A stretch of 64,000 nt of DNA from Alkalisalibacterium limincola (lineage in GTDB: Bacteria > Pseudomonadota > Gammaproteobacteria > Xanthomonadales > Xanthomonadaceae), in contig NZ_VRTS01000002.1 in the NCBI RefSeq assembly GCF_008017755.1, positions 124,001 to 188,000 of the forward strand, given 5' to 3'. This document shows, in pieces, positions 1 through 9,305 of this stretch. The notes beneath the pieces are model-generated. The model saw only the letters and a list, made by a program, of their open reading frames with translations, was not told the origin of the DNA and ran no database searches. Within the stretch, counting starts at the first letter, position 1. Each line of letters starts with the position of its first letter. The position numbers and the translations under genes were made by a program.

Positions 1-1668
1 CCAGTGCCACCCATTCGGCCGCGCGGATGCCGTCGACACCGGCCGACAGGATGCCGCCGGCGTAGCCCGCGCCTTCGCCGGCCGGGTACAGGCCGCGTGT
101 ATTGAGGCTCTGGCCATCCTCGCCACGGGTGATGCGCACCGGAGAGGAGGTGCGCGTCTCGACCGCGGTCAGGATCGCATCGTCCATCGCGAAACCCGGG
201 ATCTTGCGATCGAAGGCGGGCAAGGCCTCGCGCATCGCCGCCAGCGCATAGTCGGGCAGGCAGGCGTCGATCTCGGTGAGGTGCACGGCAGGGGTGTAGG
301 ACGGCAGCGCACCGCGGACCTGCGTCGACGGCCGCCGGGCCAGGAAATCGCCGACCAGCTGGCCCGGTGCGTCGTAGGTTGCGCCGCCCGCGACATAGGC
401 GCGCTCCTCCCAATGCCTTTGCAATGCCACGCCGGCCAGCACCGAGCTGTCCGGGAAATCCGCCGGCGTGATGCCGACCACGATCGCGGCGTTCGCATTG
501 CGCTCGTTGCGCGAGTACTGGCTCATGCCATTGGTGACCACGCGGCCCGGCTCGCTGGCCGCGGCCACCACCGTGCCGCCCGGGCACATGCAGAAGCTGT
601 AGACGGTGCGGCCGTTGCTGCAGTGGTGCACCAGCTTGTAGTCGGCCGCTCCCAGCAGCGGATGGCCGGCCTGGGGGCCGAAGCGGGCGGCATCGATGAT
701 CGATTGCGGGTGCTCGATGCGGGCGCCGATCGAGAACGGCTTGGGCTCCATGTACACACCGCGACGGTGCAGCATCTCGAACGTGTCGCGCGCGCTGTGT
801 CCCACCGCCAGAACCACGTGGTCGGTGCGGATCACCGCGCCATCGGCCAGCACCACGCCGCGCACCTGCCCGTCGACGATCTCGATGTCGTCGACCCGGC
901 AACCGAAGCGGTACTCGCCGCCCAGCGATTCGACCGTCTCGCGCATGCTTTCGACCATGGACACCAGCCGGTAGGTGCCGATGTGCGGCTTGGCGACGTA
1001 GAGGATTTCCTCCGGGGCCCCCGCGCGCACGAACTCCTCGAGCACCTTGCGCCCCAGGTGGCGCGGGTCGCTGATCTGGCTGTAGAGCTTGCCGTCGGAG
1101 AACGTGCCGGCGCCGCCCTCGCCGAACTGGACGTTGGACTCCGGATCGAGCCGGCGCTGGCGCCAGAAGCCGAAGGTGTCCTTGGTCCGCTGCCGCACCG
1201 CGCGGCCGCGCTCGAGGATGATCGGCTTGTAGCCCATCTGCGCCAGCAGCAGGGCGGCGAACAGGCCGCAGGACCGGTGCCGATCACGACCGGGCGTTGC
1301 GGCAGGGTCGAAGGCGCCCTCGCCACCAGCCGGTAGGTCGTGTCCGGTGTCGGGCCCAGCTTGATGCGCGAGACCGGCGAAGCCCGGCGGCGTCCGCGCC
1401 CGCCACGATGGCCCGGTCCGCGCGAGGCATTGTCGCTGCCGTCTTCTCCGGCAGCATCGTGCGCCAGAAGCTCCGTTTCGCGCGGCGTATCCACGTCGAC
1501 GGCATAGATCAGCTTGATCGCACCGCGCTTGCGCGCGTCGTAGCTGCGCTTGGCCACGCTGAAGCCGCGCAGGTCGGCGGCTGTGATGCCCAGCCGCTTG
1601 AGAATCGCCGCTTCCAATGCTTCGGGGGCGTGGTCGAGCGGCAGCTGGATGTCGGTGAGTCGGAGCAT
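1..1668 (-). CDS. FAD-dependent oxidoreductase (COG2509-like), cut by window edge, one frameshift
   Basis: The start is ATG at 1668. The first ~130 residues form an N-terminal domain that ends in a dinucleotide-binding stretch (VVIGTGP). The frame then breaks near 1273: one base appears missing in a CC run (GGTCC-TGCGGC). In the next frame conserved sequence continues to the left edge, for example a GGTVVAA stretch and QYSRNERNANAAIVVG. The C-terminal end (TRGLYPAGEGAGYAGGI, then VDGIRAAEWVAL) is typical of uncharacterised FAD dehydrogenases of about 540 residues, so only a few C-terminal codons lie outside. Substrate is unknown. The loss is probably a sequence error, because coding quality is intact on both sides. 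The lipoprotein gene upstream is co-directional, 77 bp away. Confidence 0.8.
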
Positions 1669-1745
1669 GGGGCGCGTTCCCGGTGGGGCGCCATTCTAGC
1701 CCAGCCCCCGCGTCCCACCCGGTGCGACACGGCCCGATACGAGGT

Positions 1746-2612
1746 TCAGTTTCCGGCCGGGGCTGCCGCGGCTCCGCCGAAGTCGGGACCCTGCACGTCT
1801 TCCCGGCCCCAGCCGCGGTCCTCGTCGCGCGCGGTGATCCACCACTGGTGCGCACTGATCCGCAGCGGACCCCGGACGCGCTCGTCGAAGCGCGAGGGAA
1901 ACACGTACGGGCCGACGCGGTCGTAGGCCAGGAACGTCGTGTCCACGTGCGCGCCCTGGGTGGTCTCGAAGCCATTGAGGGTCAGGTGGACCCGGAACAG
2001 CAGGTCGGTCCCGGGGTGGATCCACAGCACCACCTGGTCCTCGTCGGCTTCGCCGAAGCCGGGCCGAAGGGTCGCGAGGACGCGGCGGTAGTCCACGCCG
2101 CCCTCGCGGGCGTCGGCCAGGCGCACCATGCGCTGGGCGCGCCACTTCACCAGCGATGGACCGAAGTGGAACAGCTGAAACGCGTCGGTGGTCATCGCCG
2201 TGGCTCGCAACTTCGCCGGGTCGGTCTCGCGCTCGCCGTTGTAGAAGACTTCGATCGAGTCCGGCGTGCGCACGACATGCTTGCTGCCTTCCGGGCCCTG
2301 GTGGCGCACCACGTAGAGCTGTTCGCCGGGACGAAAGCGCTCCTCGGCGGTGATCCGGTAACCGGCGTCGGTGACCACTGGCTGGATGCGCTGGATCAGC
2401 GACTGCCACTCCCCGGCCATCGCCAGGTTGAAGTCGCCGGGCGCTTCGGCAAGGTCGCCGCCATGCGCGGCCAGGGAGCGCTCGAACACGGCGTGGGCGT
2501 CGAGCCCGTCTTCGAACACCAGCCCCGGCTGTGCGGTGGGAAACGTGCCCGCACATCCGGCCAGCAGGACGGTGGCGAACAGGGGCATGGCCAGGCGCAG
2601 GATCGGGTTCAT
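1746..2612 (-). CDS. Putative lipoprotein of unknown function (288 aa)
   Basis: A lipoprotein signal peptide is visible: a hydrophobic stretch followed by the lipobox LLAG-C with Cys20. I chose ATG at 2612, not an upstream ATG, because this places the signal peptide at the N terminus. The mature part is soluble and contains repeated aromatic and beta-rich segments (FQLFHFGPSLVKW, DLLFRVHLTLNGF, YVFPSRFDE). These recall proteins that measure or carry an outer-membrane lipid, but I cannot name a family. It is probably anchored in the outer membrane facing the periplasm. It is co-directional with the FAD oxidoreductase downstream. Confidence 0.7.
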   Translation of the reverse strand: MNPILRLAMPLFATVLLAGCAGTFPTAQPGLVFEDGLDAHAVFERSLAAHGGDLAEAPGDFNLAMAGEWQSLIQRIQPVVTDAGYRITAEERFRPGEQLYVVRHQGPEGSKHVVRTPDSIEVFYNGERETDPAKLRATAMTTDAFQLFHFGPSLVKWRAQRMVRLADAREGGVDYRRVLATLRPGFGEADEDQVVLWIHPGTDLLFRVHLTLNGFETTQGAHVDTTFLAYDRVGPYVFPSRFDERVRGPLRISAHQWWITARDEDRGWGREDVQGPDFGGAAAAPAGN

Positions 2613-2724
2613 GCTGCACAGCAGGCCACGGGCCAGGTGTTGCCCCGGTGAAATCGGGGCCCGCGGGTGCATACTCGCGCAGGCGGCCGCCGCGCCGCCT
2701 TCCATTCACGTCCCGAGGAACGCG

Positions 2725-2874
2725 ATGAACATTGCCCTGACCCCGCTGCTGGCCCTGCTTGCCGGCATCCTGATCCTCATCATGCCCCGCCTGCTGGCCT
2801 ACATCGTCGCGATCTACCTGATCATCATCGGGCTGGTCGGCCTGTTCGGTGGTGCGATGAACCTCACCATCTAG
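2725..2874 (+). CDS. Small membrane protein, DUF3096 type (49 aa)
   Basis: A 49-residue protein starts at ATG 2725, with a GAGGAA ribosome site at 2715-2720. Almost the whole chain is two hydrophobic segments (residues ~5-22 and ~25-43) separated by a short PRLLAY turn and ending in GGAMNLTI. This matches the tiny DUF3096 family of inner-membrane proteins with no known role. A CATACT -10-like hexamer lies near 2670. It is divergent from the lipoprotein gene to the left. Confidence 0.75.
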   Translation: MNIALTPLLALLAGILILIMPRLLAYIVAIYLIIIGLVGLFGGAMNLTI

Positions 2875-2990
2875 CCGGCGGCCACCCGCCTGCGTAGCGC
2901 CGCGGTGCTGCGCGGGCGGGCGGTGGCGTGATGGGCGCACATGCAGGCATCCTCCGGGGTCGGGTGTCGCGCCGCGAAAGGACCAGCAAG

Positions 2991-3917
2991 GTGTCAGCAG
3001 TCATATCGATCCAGGGCCTGGAGAAGACCTATGCCGGCGGCTTCCAGGCGCTCAAGGGCGTGGACCTGGAGATCCGGCGCGGCGAGATCTTCGCGCTGCT
3101 GGGACCCAACGGGGCCGGCAAGACGACGCTGATCGGCGTGGTATGCGGCATCGTTAGGCCTACCGGCGGGCGGGTGCTGGCCGATGGCCATGACGTGGTC
3201 CGCGACTACCGCGCGGCGCGCGAAAAGATCGGGCTGGTGCCGCAGGAGCTTTCCACCGACGCGTTCGAAACCGTCTGGGCCACGGTGCGCTTCAGCCGTG
3301 GCCTTTTTGGCAAGCCGCCGAACCCGCAGTACCTCGAGCAACTGCTCAAGGACCTCTCGCTGTGGGACAAGCGCAACAGCAAGATCATGCAGCTTTCCGG
3401 CGGCATGAAGCGCCGGGTGCTGATCGCGAAGGCGCTGGCCCACGAGCCCGACATCCTGTTCCTCGACGAGCCGACCGCCGGCGTGGACGTCGAGCTGCGC
3501 CGCGACATGTGGCGCATGGTGGGCGGGCTGCGCGAGCGCGGGGTGACGATCATCCTGACCACGCACTACATCGAGGAGGCCGAGCAGATGGCCGACCGCA
3601 TCGGGGTGATCAACCATGGCCGGCTGCTGCTGGTGGAGGACACCGCGACCCTGATGCGCAAGCTCGGTTCCAAGCAGCTGCGACTGGCCCTGCACGAACC
3701 GCTCGACGTGCTGCCTCCCGCCTTGGCCGACCTGCCGCTGGTCCTCGACGACCAGGGCAACACGCTGGTCTACACCTACGACGCCCAGGCCGATCGCAGC
3801 GGCATCGCCACGCTGCTGCGGCGATTGCAGGACGAGGGCGTGTGCTTCGGGGACATCAACTCGCGCGAGTCCTCGCTCGAGGAGATCTTCGTGGACCTGG
3901 TGAGGGCGCCGGAATGA
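2991..3917 (+). CDS. ABC transporter ATP-binding protein (YadG-like)
   Basis: This is the nucleotide-binding subunit of an ABC-2 type exporter. Walker [10 protein letters not shown] lies at residues 38-46, the signature LSGGM at 135-139, Walker B ILFLDEPT follows, and the switch histidine is in TTHY. The GTG start at 2991 is preferred over ATGs near 2928 because it begins just before the ABC domain and has a purine-rich site (GAAAGGA, about 2977). The C-terminal ~80 residues form the extra domain usual for YadG/CcmA-like exporters. The stop overlaps the permease start (ATGA at 3914-3917), so the two are translationally coupled. Substrate unknown. Confidence 0.93.
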   Translation: MSAVISIQGLEKTYAGGFQALKGVDLEIRRGEIFALLGPNGAGKTTLIGVVCGIVRPTGGRVLADGHDVVRDYRAAREKIGLVPQELSTDAFETVWATVRFSRGLFGKPPNPQYLEQLLKDLSLWDKRNSKIMQLSGGMKRRVLIAKALAHEPDILFLDEPTAGVDVELRRDMWRMVGGLRERGVTIILTTHYIEEAEQMADRIGVINHGRLLLVEDTATLMRKLGSKQLRLALHEPLDVLPPALADLPLVLDDQGNTLVYTYDAQADRSGIATLLRRLQDEGVCFGDINSRESSLEEIFVDLVRAPE

Positions 3918-4675
3918 ACCTGCACGCGATCCGCGCGATCTACCGTTTCGAGATGAGCCGCACCTTCCGTACGCTGGGCGAGAGCCTGGCCGCGCCCGTG
4001 CTGACCACGTCGCTGTACTTCATCGTCTTCGGCGCGGCGATCGGCTCGCGCATGGGCGACATCGACGGGGTGAGCTACGGCGCCTTCATCATCCCGGGCC
4101 TGATCATGCTCTCGCTGCTCAACGAGAGCATCTCCAACGCCTCGTTCGGAATCTACATGCCGAAATGGTCGGGCACGATCTACGAGCTGCTTTCCGCGCC
4201 GGTGTCGTTCGTCGAAGTCGTGGCCGGTTACGTGGGGGCGGCGGTGTCGAAATCGCTGATGATCGGCGTACTGATCCTGATCACCGCGCGTTTCTTCGTG
4301 CCCTACGGCATCGAGCACCCGCTGTGGATGCTGTTCTTCCTCGTGCTCACCGCCACCAGCTTCAGCCTGTTCGGGTTCCTGATCGGACTGTGGGCGGACG
4401 ACTTCCAGAAGCTGCAGGTGATCCCGCTGATGATCATCACCCCGTTGACCTTCCTGGGCGGGGCGTTCTATTCGATCGAGATGCTCCCGCCGTTCTGGCA
4501 GACCGCCTCGCTGTTCAATCCGGTGGTCTACCTGATCAGCGGCATGCGCTGGAGCTTCTATGGCGTGTCCGACGTGAACGTCGTGGTCAGCGCGGCGATG
4601 ATTCTGTGCTTCCTGGCCGCCTGCCTGGCGGCGGTCTGGTGGATCTTCCGGACCGGCTGGCGCCTGCGCAGCTGA
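3914..4675 (+). CDS. ABC-2 type transporter permease (YadH-like)
   Basis: A 253-residue integral membrane protein with six predicted hydrophobic segments, including the conserved ABC-2 permease stretch around [17 protein letters not shown]. This PLTFL...G.FY pattern is typical of YadH/NodJ-type permeases. It starts within the stop codon of the ATPase gene, so the two form a heterodimeric exporter with two copies of each. The family exports drugs, polysaccharides or lipid-linked compounds; nothing here identifies the cargo. The following 258 bp (4676-4933) is GC-rich and has no gene I can support. Confidence 0.93.
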   Translation: MNLHAIRAIYRFEMSRTFRTLGESLAAPVLTTSLYFIVFGAAIGSRMGDIDGVSYGAFIIPGLIMLSLLNESISNASFGIYMPKWSGTIYELLSAPVSFVEVVAGYVGAAVSKSLMIGVLILITARFFVPYGIEHPLWMLFFLVLTATSFSLFGFLIGLWADDFQKLQVIPLMIITPLTFLGGAFYSIEMLPPFWQTASLFNPVVYLISGMRWSFYGVSDVNVVVSAAMILCFLAACLAAVWWIFRTGWRLRS

Positions 4676-4933
4676 AGCCGCTGCGCCGCGCGACCCGGGT
4701 TTGTCACGTTGGGTGGTTCCTCCGCGTCGTGGGCGGCGGCGCGACCGACGGGTGTCCACCGTTGTCCGGGGGGCGCCCCGGACAGCGCCGCGGACAGCCC
4801 GGATGGCGGCCGCAGGGCCTGGACGCGCCCGGGGCGCGACGTTTTTCGATTGGCAGGCATCTTGCTTTAGGACGGTAACCCACACGAGTCGCCTGCGGCC
4901 CGCCCACCGGGCCGGTAGCCACGGAGAACCCCC

Positions 4934-5188
4934 ATGTTCAGCCTGCCGCTTTCGATCCTGCTCATCCTCGTACAGGCGGTCTTCTGCAATGGCCTCGGCT
5001 GCGAGGCGGCCACAACGCCGCAAGAGGCTCCGGCCGCAAGCCACGCCATGTCCACCGCGGAGGTCGCGCCTTCGCAGCGCTACACCCTGGCCGACCTCGG
5101 TCGGGCTGCCATCGACATGGCGTTCTCCGGCGTGGTCGAGATCGGCGAAGGTCCCGTTGCCGCGCTGCCGCCGCCCGTGGCGTGCTGA
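4934..5188 (+). CDS. Small secreted protein of unknown function (84 aa)
   Basis: An 84-residue protein with an N-terminal hydrophobic signal segment (residues ~3-18) followed by a short mature chain with cysteines at 18, 23 and the C terminus. A GGAG site lies just before the ATG. The remainder is Ala/Pro-rich with one possible helix ([16 protein letters not shown]). I recognise no family. It is followed 75 bp later by the OsmC gene on the same strand. Its coding bias agrees with its neighbours, which supports it as a real gene, but only modestly. Confidence 0.5.
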   Translation: MFSLPLSILLILVQAVFCNGLGCEAATTPQEAPAASHAMSTAEVAPSQRYTLADLGRAAIDMAFSGVVEIGEGPVAALPPPVAC

Positions 5189-5263
5189 ATCTCCAGGGCG
5201 TTCGCGTTCGCGGAACATACGGTCGCCTAAGCTCGGGCTTCCACCCGATGCACGGAGACTGGC

Positions 5264-5689
5264 ATGAAGAAGCACGGATCGGCGGTATGGAAGGGCGGCA
5301 TCAAGGATGGCGGAGGCACGATCTCCACCGAGACCGGCGTGCTCGACGCGGCCCCGTACGGTTTCAAGGCGCGCTTCGAGGATGGCCCGGGGACCAATCC
5401 CGAGGAACTCATCGGCGCAGCGCACGCGGGCTGCTTCTCGATGGCCTTCTCGCTGATCCTCGGTGAGGCCGGCTTCACGCCCGAGCGAATCACGACACGG
5501 GCGACGGTGACCCTGGAAAAGGCCGGCGAGGGGTTCGAGATTCCTTCGGTGCACCTGGACGTGGGTGCCAGGGTGCCCGGGGTCTCGAAGGAGGTGTTCC
5601 AGGAACTCGCCACCAAGGCGAAGGAGGGATGTCCGGTGTCGAAGGTGCTGCGCGCCGACATCACGATGGACGCCCGCCTGGAAGATTGA
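5264..5689 (+). CDS. OsmC family peroxiredoxin
   Basis: A 141-residue OsmC-type thiol peroxidase that reduces organic hydroperoxides in the cytoplasm. The two redox cysteines are Cys57 ([11 protein letters not shown]) and Cys123 (EGCPVSKVL), with the expected helix around [12 protein letters not shown]. Length fits the OsmC subfamily. The start at ATG 5264 is preceded by GGAGA. The enzyme normally acts as a homodimer with both active sites at the interface and is induced by osmotic or oxidative stress in other bacteria; no regulator is visible here. Confidence 0.93.
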   Translation: MKKHGSAVWKGGIKDGGGTISTETGVLDAAPYGFKARFEDGPGTNPEELIGAAHAGCFSMAFSLILGEAGFTPERITTRATVTLEKAGEGFEIPSVHLDVGARVPGVSKEVFQELATKAKEGCPVSKVLRADITMDARLED

Positions 5690-5793
5690 TCCCTGCGGCG
5701 GTGTCCCGCGCATTCCCCTGTCCATGGCCGTTCACCTTGGGCTGGTGTTGGTTGGGGCATAAAGTCCCTACCAAGGATGCGAAGGAGGTCGTC

Positions 5794-6353
5794 ATGGAAT
5801 CGAGTCGAGTGCGGACAACCCGGAACCGCGCGGGCGTCGCGGGATTGGCCGCGACCGCGTCGCTGGTCCTTGCCGCCTGCGGCACCACCGCACCGCGCGT
5901 CGTCACCGATGCGGCGGCGCGCGCGCCGGAATGCCGGACGGTGGCCTGGGCGCCCGCGGACGAGCGCCCCTTGACGATGGTCGACCAGCAGGTGCGCGAC
6001 CTCCTGCTGGACACCATGCAGGGCAAGGGCTACGCCCTTGGGGCCGACGGCGCGGATTGCCTCGTCTACCACCGCTTCGGTACCGGCCAGGCCGTCCCGC
6101 GCAGCGGCCCGAGCGTGGGCCTGGGCGCGGTGGCGGGTCGAGGCGTGTCGGCGGCGGCGTCGGGCTGAGCTTCCCGATGGGCGGCGGCACGCGCACCGGC
6201 GCGCAGCTGGTGGTCGATGTCGTCGACGCCTCGCGCAACGAGCAGGTCTGGGGAGGCACGGCCGACCTGACCCTGGCCGGCCAGCAACCGACCCAGGCGG
6301 AACTGGCCGATGCCGTGTCGCGCCTGCTGTACCAGTTCCCCGACCGGCGCTGA
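5794..6353 (+). CDS. DUF4136-type lipoprotein, one frameshift
   Basis: The start is ATG 5794 with an AAGGAGG site just upstream. The signal peptide ends in a lipobox (LAAC). The first frame stops at 6168, but in the frame one base back conserved DUF4136 sequence continues to 6353 (VGLSFPMGGG, LVVDVVDASRNEQVWGG, AVSRLLYQFP). One base appears to be missing between about 6143 and 6160, in a GTGTCGGCGGCGGC tract. Restored, the protein is about 186 residues, normal for the family. DUF4136 proteins are small outer-membrane lipoproteins of unknown role; the NE.VW.G motif is their hallmark. Confidence 0.75.
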
Positions 6354-6436
6354 GCGCACCGGGGCACATCCGTGGACGGTGCGTTCAGGGCGCGCCGACT
6401 AGCTTGGACAATTCCCCCCGCAAGGAATCGCGACGC

Positions 6437-6802
6437 ATGAAGATCCATCTCAATACGGACAACCACATTTCCGCCAGCGAAGGCCTCAGCGAGCGCGCCG
6501 ATCGCGTCGTCGGCGGTGCGCTGGAGCGCTTCGCCGACCGACTTACCCGGGTCGAGGCCCACATCAGCGATGTGAATTCGCACAAGACCGGCGACGGCGT
6601 CGACAAGCGCTGTGTGCTGGAGGCACGCGTCGCCGGCCACCAGCCCGTTGCGGTGACCGAGGATGCCGAAACCGTCGAGCAGGCCTTGTCCGGCGCCGCC
6701 CAGAAGCTCAAGCGAGCCCTGGATTCAATGTTCGGCAAGCTCGACCGCCGCCCGGAAAAGGCGCCGGTTCTGCCCGAGGCCGCAATGCCTCCGGAAGACT
6801 GA
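6437..6802 (+). CDS. HPF/RaiA-type ribosome-associated factor
   Basis: A 121-residue protein with a single sigma-54 modulation/S30EA (RaiA) domain over residues 1-100: an N-terminal beta strand (MKIHLNTDN), a helix with ERADRVVGGALERFADRL, then strands with ARVAGHQPVAVTEDAETVEQAL. The basic tail ends in an acidic, Pro-rich stretch. Family members bind the 30S decoding region and hibernate or protect ribosomes. It starts at ATG 6437 behind AAGGA. It is not next to rpoN, where the housekeeping hpf usually sits, so this may be a second, stress-related copy. It lacks the dimerisation domain of long HPF. Confidence 0.85.
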   Translation: MKIHLNTDNHISASEGLSERADRVVGGALERFADRLTRVEAHISDVNSHKTGDGVDKRCVLEARVAGHQPVAVTEDAETVEQALSGAAQKLKRALDSMFGKLDRRPEKAPVLPEAAMPPED

Positions 6803-6951
6803 TACCGCTTGCTGGCCCGTTCGTGGCGGCCGTCGCGGTCGCCACGACCATCGCCGCGGCGATCGCCGGCGGCATGTACAAAACCCTCCTTGGACTGAAT
6901 GGGTCACGCTCCGTAGCGCGGGCATGACTTTCGGCCTATGGTGTTTTTGTT

Positions 6952-6979
6952 CTGGTGTTGTAGTCTACCAGCACACCAG
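6952..6979 (+). promoter_or_regulatory. Inverted repeat in leader of the small basic ORF
   Basis: CTGGTGT at 6952-6958 pairs exactly with ACACCAG at 6973-6979, 18 bp before the ATG of the small ORF at 6997. The surrounding 6900-6990 stretch is clearly more AT-rich than its neighbourhood and includes a run of five T. It may be a leader hairpin or a protein-binding palindrome. No clear -35/-10 pair was found. The rest of the 6803-6996 gap holds nothing else I can support. Confidence 0.35.
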
Positions 6980-6996
6980 CCCACAGGAACACCGAC

Positions 6997-7226
6997 ATGA
7001 ACGCCCTCTTCATTGCTTCCCGCTTCGCCTCCGCCACTCTGGTCGACCTGCCCCTGAAGGCGCCGTACCTGCAGTCCAGTGCGATCGGCCAGGCGTCCGC
7101 GCAGGCCTTGCCTGCCCGACGCAACCGTTACTCCCAGCGCTCCTTCGGCGTCGCTACGGCCGCAGCCAGGGTTATGCCAAGGCGCGCTCCTACCTCGGCA
7201 CCCCGAGCCTGTCGCGCTACCGCTGA
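6997..7226 (+). CDS. Small basic protein of unknown function, one frameshift
   Basis: The ATG at 6997 follows CACAGGAA. The first ~50 residues (MNALFIASRFASATLVDLPL...) read in one frame and then degrade. In the frame one base back the chain continues as RRYGRSQGYAKARSYLGTP and stops at 7226. Adding one C near 7148 (TTCGGC-CGTCGC) joins the two into a ~76-residue basic protein with an Arg/Tyr/Ser-rich tail. I do not recognise it. A well-placed ribosome site and a 5' inverted repeat support it as a real gene. Confidence 0.5.
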
Positions 7227-7400
7227 ATCCTCCCCATGGCGGGCTGGCCGGTGCATCTTCCGTCCACCCCGGGTCCGTCGGACCGATCCCCGCCCGACGC
7301 GGCCCGGTGGTGGACACCGCTTCGGCCCGCGGTCCAGAATCATCCCTGGGCCGATGGCAGCCCCCGATCGGGACAGCCGCATGGGCACGGAGGGTGATCG

Positions 7401-8588
7401 ATGAACGCAAGCGCGATCCCGGACCAGCGCCTGCCATGGCGCGACGGCAAGCGCCACGCCTGGCTGCTCTCGTTGCTGGTGCCCGCGCTCGTCGGTGCCG
7501 GGCCGCTGGCCTGGCTGTGGCTTGGGCACGACCTGGTGCTCTGGGCACCCCTGGTCCTGGTCTACGTCCTTCTCCCCCTGCTGGATGCGCTGGTCGGCGA
7601 GGACCGGTCGAACCCGCCTGAATCCGCGGTCGCCGGGCTGGAGTCCGACCCCTACTACCGCCGCATCACCTGGGCGCTTGTGCCGATGCTCTGGGCGGCC
7701 GTCATCTTTGCCGCCTGGTTTGCAACCACGCAGCCGCTGCCCTGGCACGGCCTGCTCGCCGTGGTCCTGTCCACCGGGGTCGTCGGCGGCTTCTGCATCA
7801 ACGTCGGGCACGAGCTTGGGCACAAGCGTTCGCCGTTCGAGACGTGGCTGGCCCGACTGATCCTGGCTCCCACCGCCTACGGCCACTTCCGGGTCGAGCA
7901 CAACCGCGGGCATCACCGCGACGTCGCGACGCCGGCCGACCCGGCGTCCTCACGCATGGGCGAATCGATCTACAGGTTCATGTGCCGCGAGATCCCGGGT
8001 GCGTGGCGGCGCGCGTGGGCCCTGGAGCGCGAGCGGCTTGCGGCCCGCGGCCGTCCTGCGTGGCATCCGGACAACGAGATCGTGCTCACCGGCATGATCA
8101 CGCTGGTCCTGTGGACTGCACTGGTGGCCTGGCTGGGGCCGCCGGTGCTGCTGTTCCTTGTCGCCGCATCGTTCTGGGCCAACTTCCAGCTCACCTCGGC
8201 GAACTACATCGAGCACTACGGCTTGCTGCGGCGCATCCTGCCCGACGGTCGCCGCGAACCCTGCGGGCCGCAGCATTCCTGGAACAGCAACCACCTGGTG
8301 TCCAACCTGGCCCTGTTCCAGTTGCAGCGCCACGCCGACCATCACGCGCATGCGACCCGCCGCTTCCAATCGCTGCGGCACTTCGACAGTGCGCCGCAAC
8401 TGCCCGCGGGCTACTTCGGCATGTTCCTCCTCGCCTACGTGCCACCCCTGTGGTTCCGGGTGATGGACCCACGCGTGGTGGCCCAGGTCGGGCGTGACGG
8501 GCGATGCATCAACATCGACCCTGCCCGACGGTCGCGACTGCTTTCCAGGCACGGACTGGCGATGGACGGGGAGGGTTCACCAAGCTGA
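7401..8588 (+). CDS. alkB: Alkane 1-monooxygenase
   Basis: Integral-membrane non-haem di-iron hydroxylase that oxidises medium-chain n-alkanes to 1-alkanols. All signature boxes are present: HELGHK (about residues 137-142), EHNRGHH (166-172), NYIEHYGL and LQRHADHHAHATR. Six hydrophobic segments surround them. Length 395 residues is normal. ATG 7401 follows GGAGGG. The enzyme needs electrons from rubredoxin and rubredoxin reductase; neither gene, nor an AlkS regulator, is in the window. Related XylM-type hydroxylases share the boxes, but the NYxEHYGL motif points to AlkB. Confidence 0.95.
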   Translation: MNASAIPDQRLPWRDGKRHAWLLSLLVPALVGAGPLAWLWLGHDLVLWAPLVLVYVLLPLLDALVGEDRSNPPESAVAGLESDPYYRRITWALVPMLWAAVIFAAWFATTQPLPWHGLLAVVLSTGVVGGFCINVGHELGHKRSPFETWLARLILAPTAYGHFRVEHNRGHHRDVATPADPASSRMGESIYRFMCREIPGAWRRAWALERERLAARGRPAWHPDNEIVLTGMITLVLWTALVAWLGPPVLLFLVAASFWANFQLTSANYIEHYGLLRRILPDGRREPCGPQHSWNSNHLVSNLALFQLQRHADHHAHATRRFQSLRHFDSAPQLPAGYFGMFLLAYVPPLWFRVMDPRVVAQVGRDGRCINIDPARRSRLLSRHGLAMDGEGSPS

Positions 8589-8679
8589 ACCCAGTCCGCG
8601 GGGTCCGCGACGGATCCGGCGCCAGGGGCGCGTTTGTTTCCATGGGTGCCAGGCAGGCATCGTGGAAGAGGAACCGCCC

Positions 8680-9228
8680 ATGAAGCACTTCGTATTCGCT
8701 GCCATCATCGGCACGCTGGCCTTCGTGCCCGCCGTGGCCGATGCCCAGTCGTACCGGGACGGTTCGCGCGGTCATACCCAGGACCAGCGCCATGACCGGG
8801 GGCGGGACTACAGCCGCGTCCAGCATCGCGGCAACACCCGCGCCCATCCGGCCCAGAACCGCGGCCACAACCGCAGCCACAACCACAACCGGGGCCACAA
8901 CCGGGGCCACAACCGGGGCCAGTATCGCGGCCACAACCGCGCGATCGTGCATCGAGCGCCCCAGCACCATTACCGTCCGGCACCGAGGACCGTCACGCGG
9001 GTGGTCTACGCGCCGGCGCGTCCGGCCTACCACCACAACGCACGCTGGCAGCGCGGCCAGTACCTGCCGCCCCAGTATCGTGGTGGCGACTACTACGTCG
9101 ACCACCGCCACCATCGCTTCGCGCCGCCGCCTCCGGGCCATCGGTACGTGCGCATCGACGGTGATGCGGTCCTGATCGGCGTGGCGACCGGCCTGATCAC
9201 CGCCGTGCTGGCGGGAGCCTTCCACTAA
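8680..9228 (+). CDS. RcnB-like periplasmic protein with His/Asn/Gly-rich repeats
   Basis: A 182-residue secreted protein. A signal peptide (about residues 1-22, cleavage after VADAQ-like sequence) is followed by a low-complexity region with repeated NRGH units (residues ~60-90). An RcnB/YohN domain ends the protein (W-x-x-G-x-x-LPxxYR, then PPxGxRYVRIDGDAVLIGVATGLI). RcnB of E. coli affects nickel and cobalt balance in the periplasm; the histidine-rich repeat suggests metal binding, which is inference. ATG 8680 was chosen because it starts the signal peptide behind GAGGAA. The C-terminal hydrophobic tail may be a second membrane anchor. Confidence 0.8.
   Translation: MKHFVFAAIIGTLAFVPAVADAQSYRDGSRGHTQDQRHDRGRDYSRVQHRGNTRAHPAQNRGHNRSHNHNRGHNRGHNRGQYRGHNRAIVHRAPQHHYRPAPRTVTRVVYAPARPAYHHNARWQRGQYLPPQYRGGDYYVDHRHHRFAPPPPGHRYVRIDGDAVLIGVATGLITAVLAGAFH
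8868..8942 (+). repeat. Tandem 12-bp coding repeats (CACAACCGGGGC units)
   Basis: Repeated units of CACAACCGGGGC and close variants encode N-R-G-H within the RcnB-like gene. Three near-identical copies occur at about 8884-8920, with diverged copies on both sides. Such repeats can expand or contract by slippage in frame, since the unit is a multiple of three. Confidence 0.7.
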
Positions 9229-9266
9229 CCCGGGGGAGTCGGGGCGGGCCGGGCAGGGTGGGGCGC

Positions 9267-9272
9267 TAGAAT
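9267..9272 (+). promoter_or_regulatory. Candidate -10 element upstream of the rsmC-like gene
   Basis: TAGAAT sits in the context GCTAGAATGGCGCC, a recurrent -10 style in this group of bacteria. Transcription would start about 9279 and give a leader of about 27 nt before the TTG at 9306. No good -35 was found. Confidence 0.35.
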
Positions 9273-9305
9273 GGCGCCTGCACCCTGGCCCGGCCCACTT
9301 TCTTC

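Noticed and set aside
4676..4933. Possible gene or RNA between the ABC permease and the small secreted protein
   Set aside because: No start codon with a ribosome site opens a convincing frame, and no strong hairpin or promoter pair was found.
6823..6927. Hydrophobic 34-residue frame after the HPF-like gene (VAAVAVATTIAAAIAGG)
   Set aside because: Only a GTG without a ribosome site could start it, and no family or conservation supports it. Kept as a weak possibility only.
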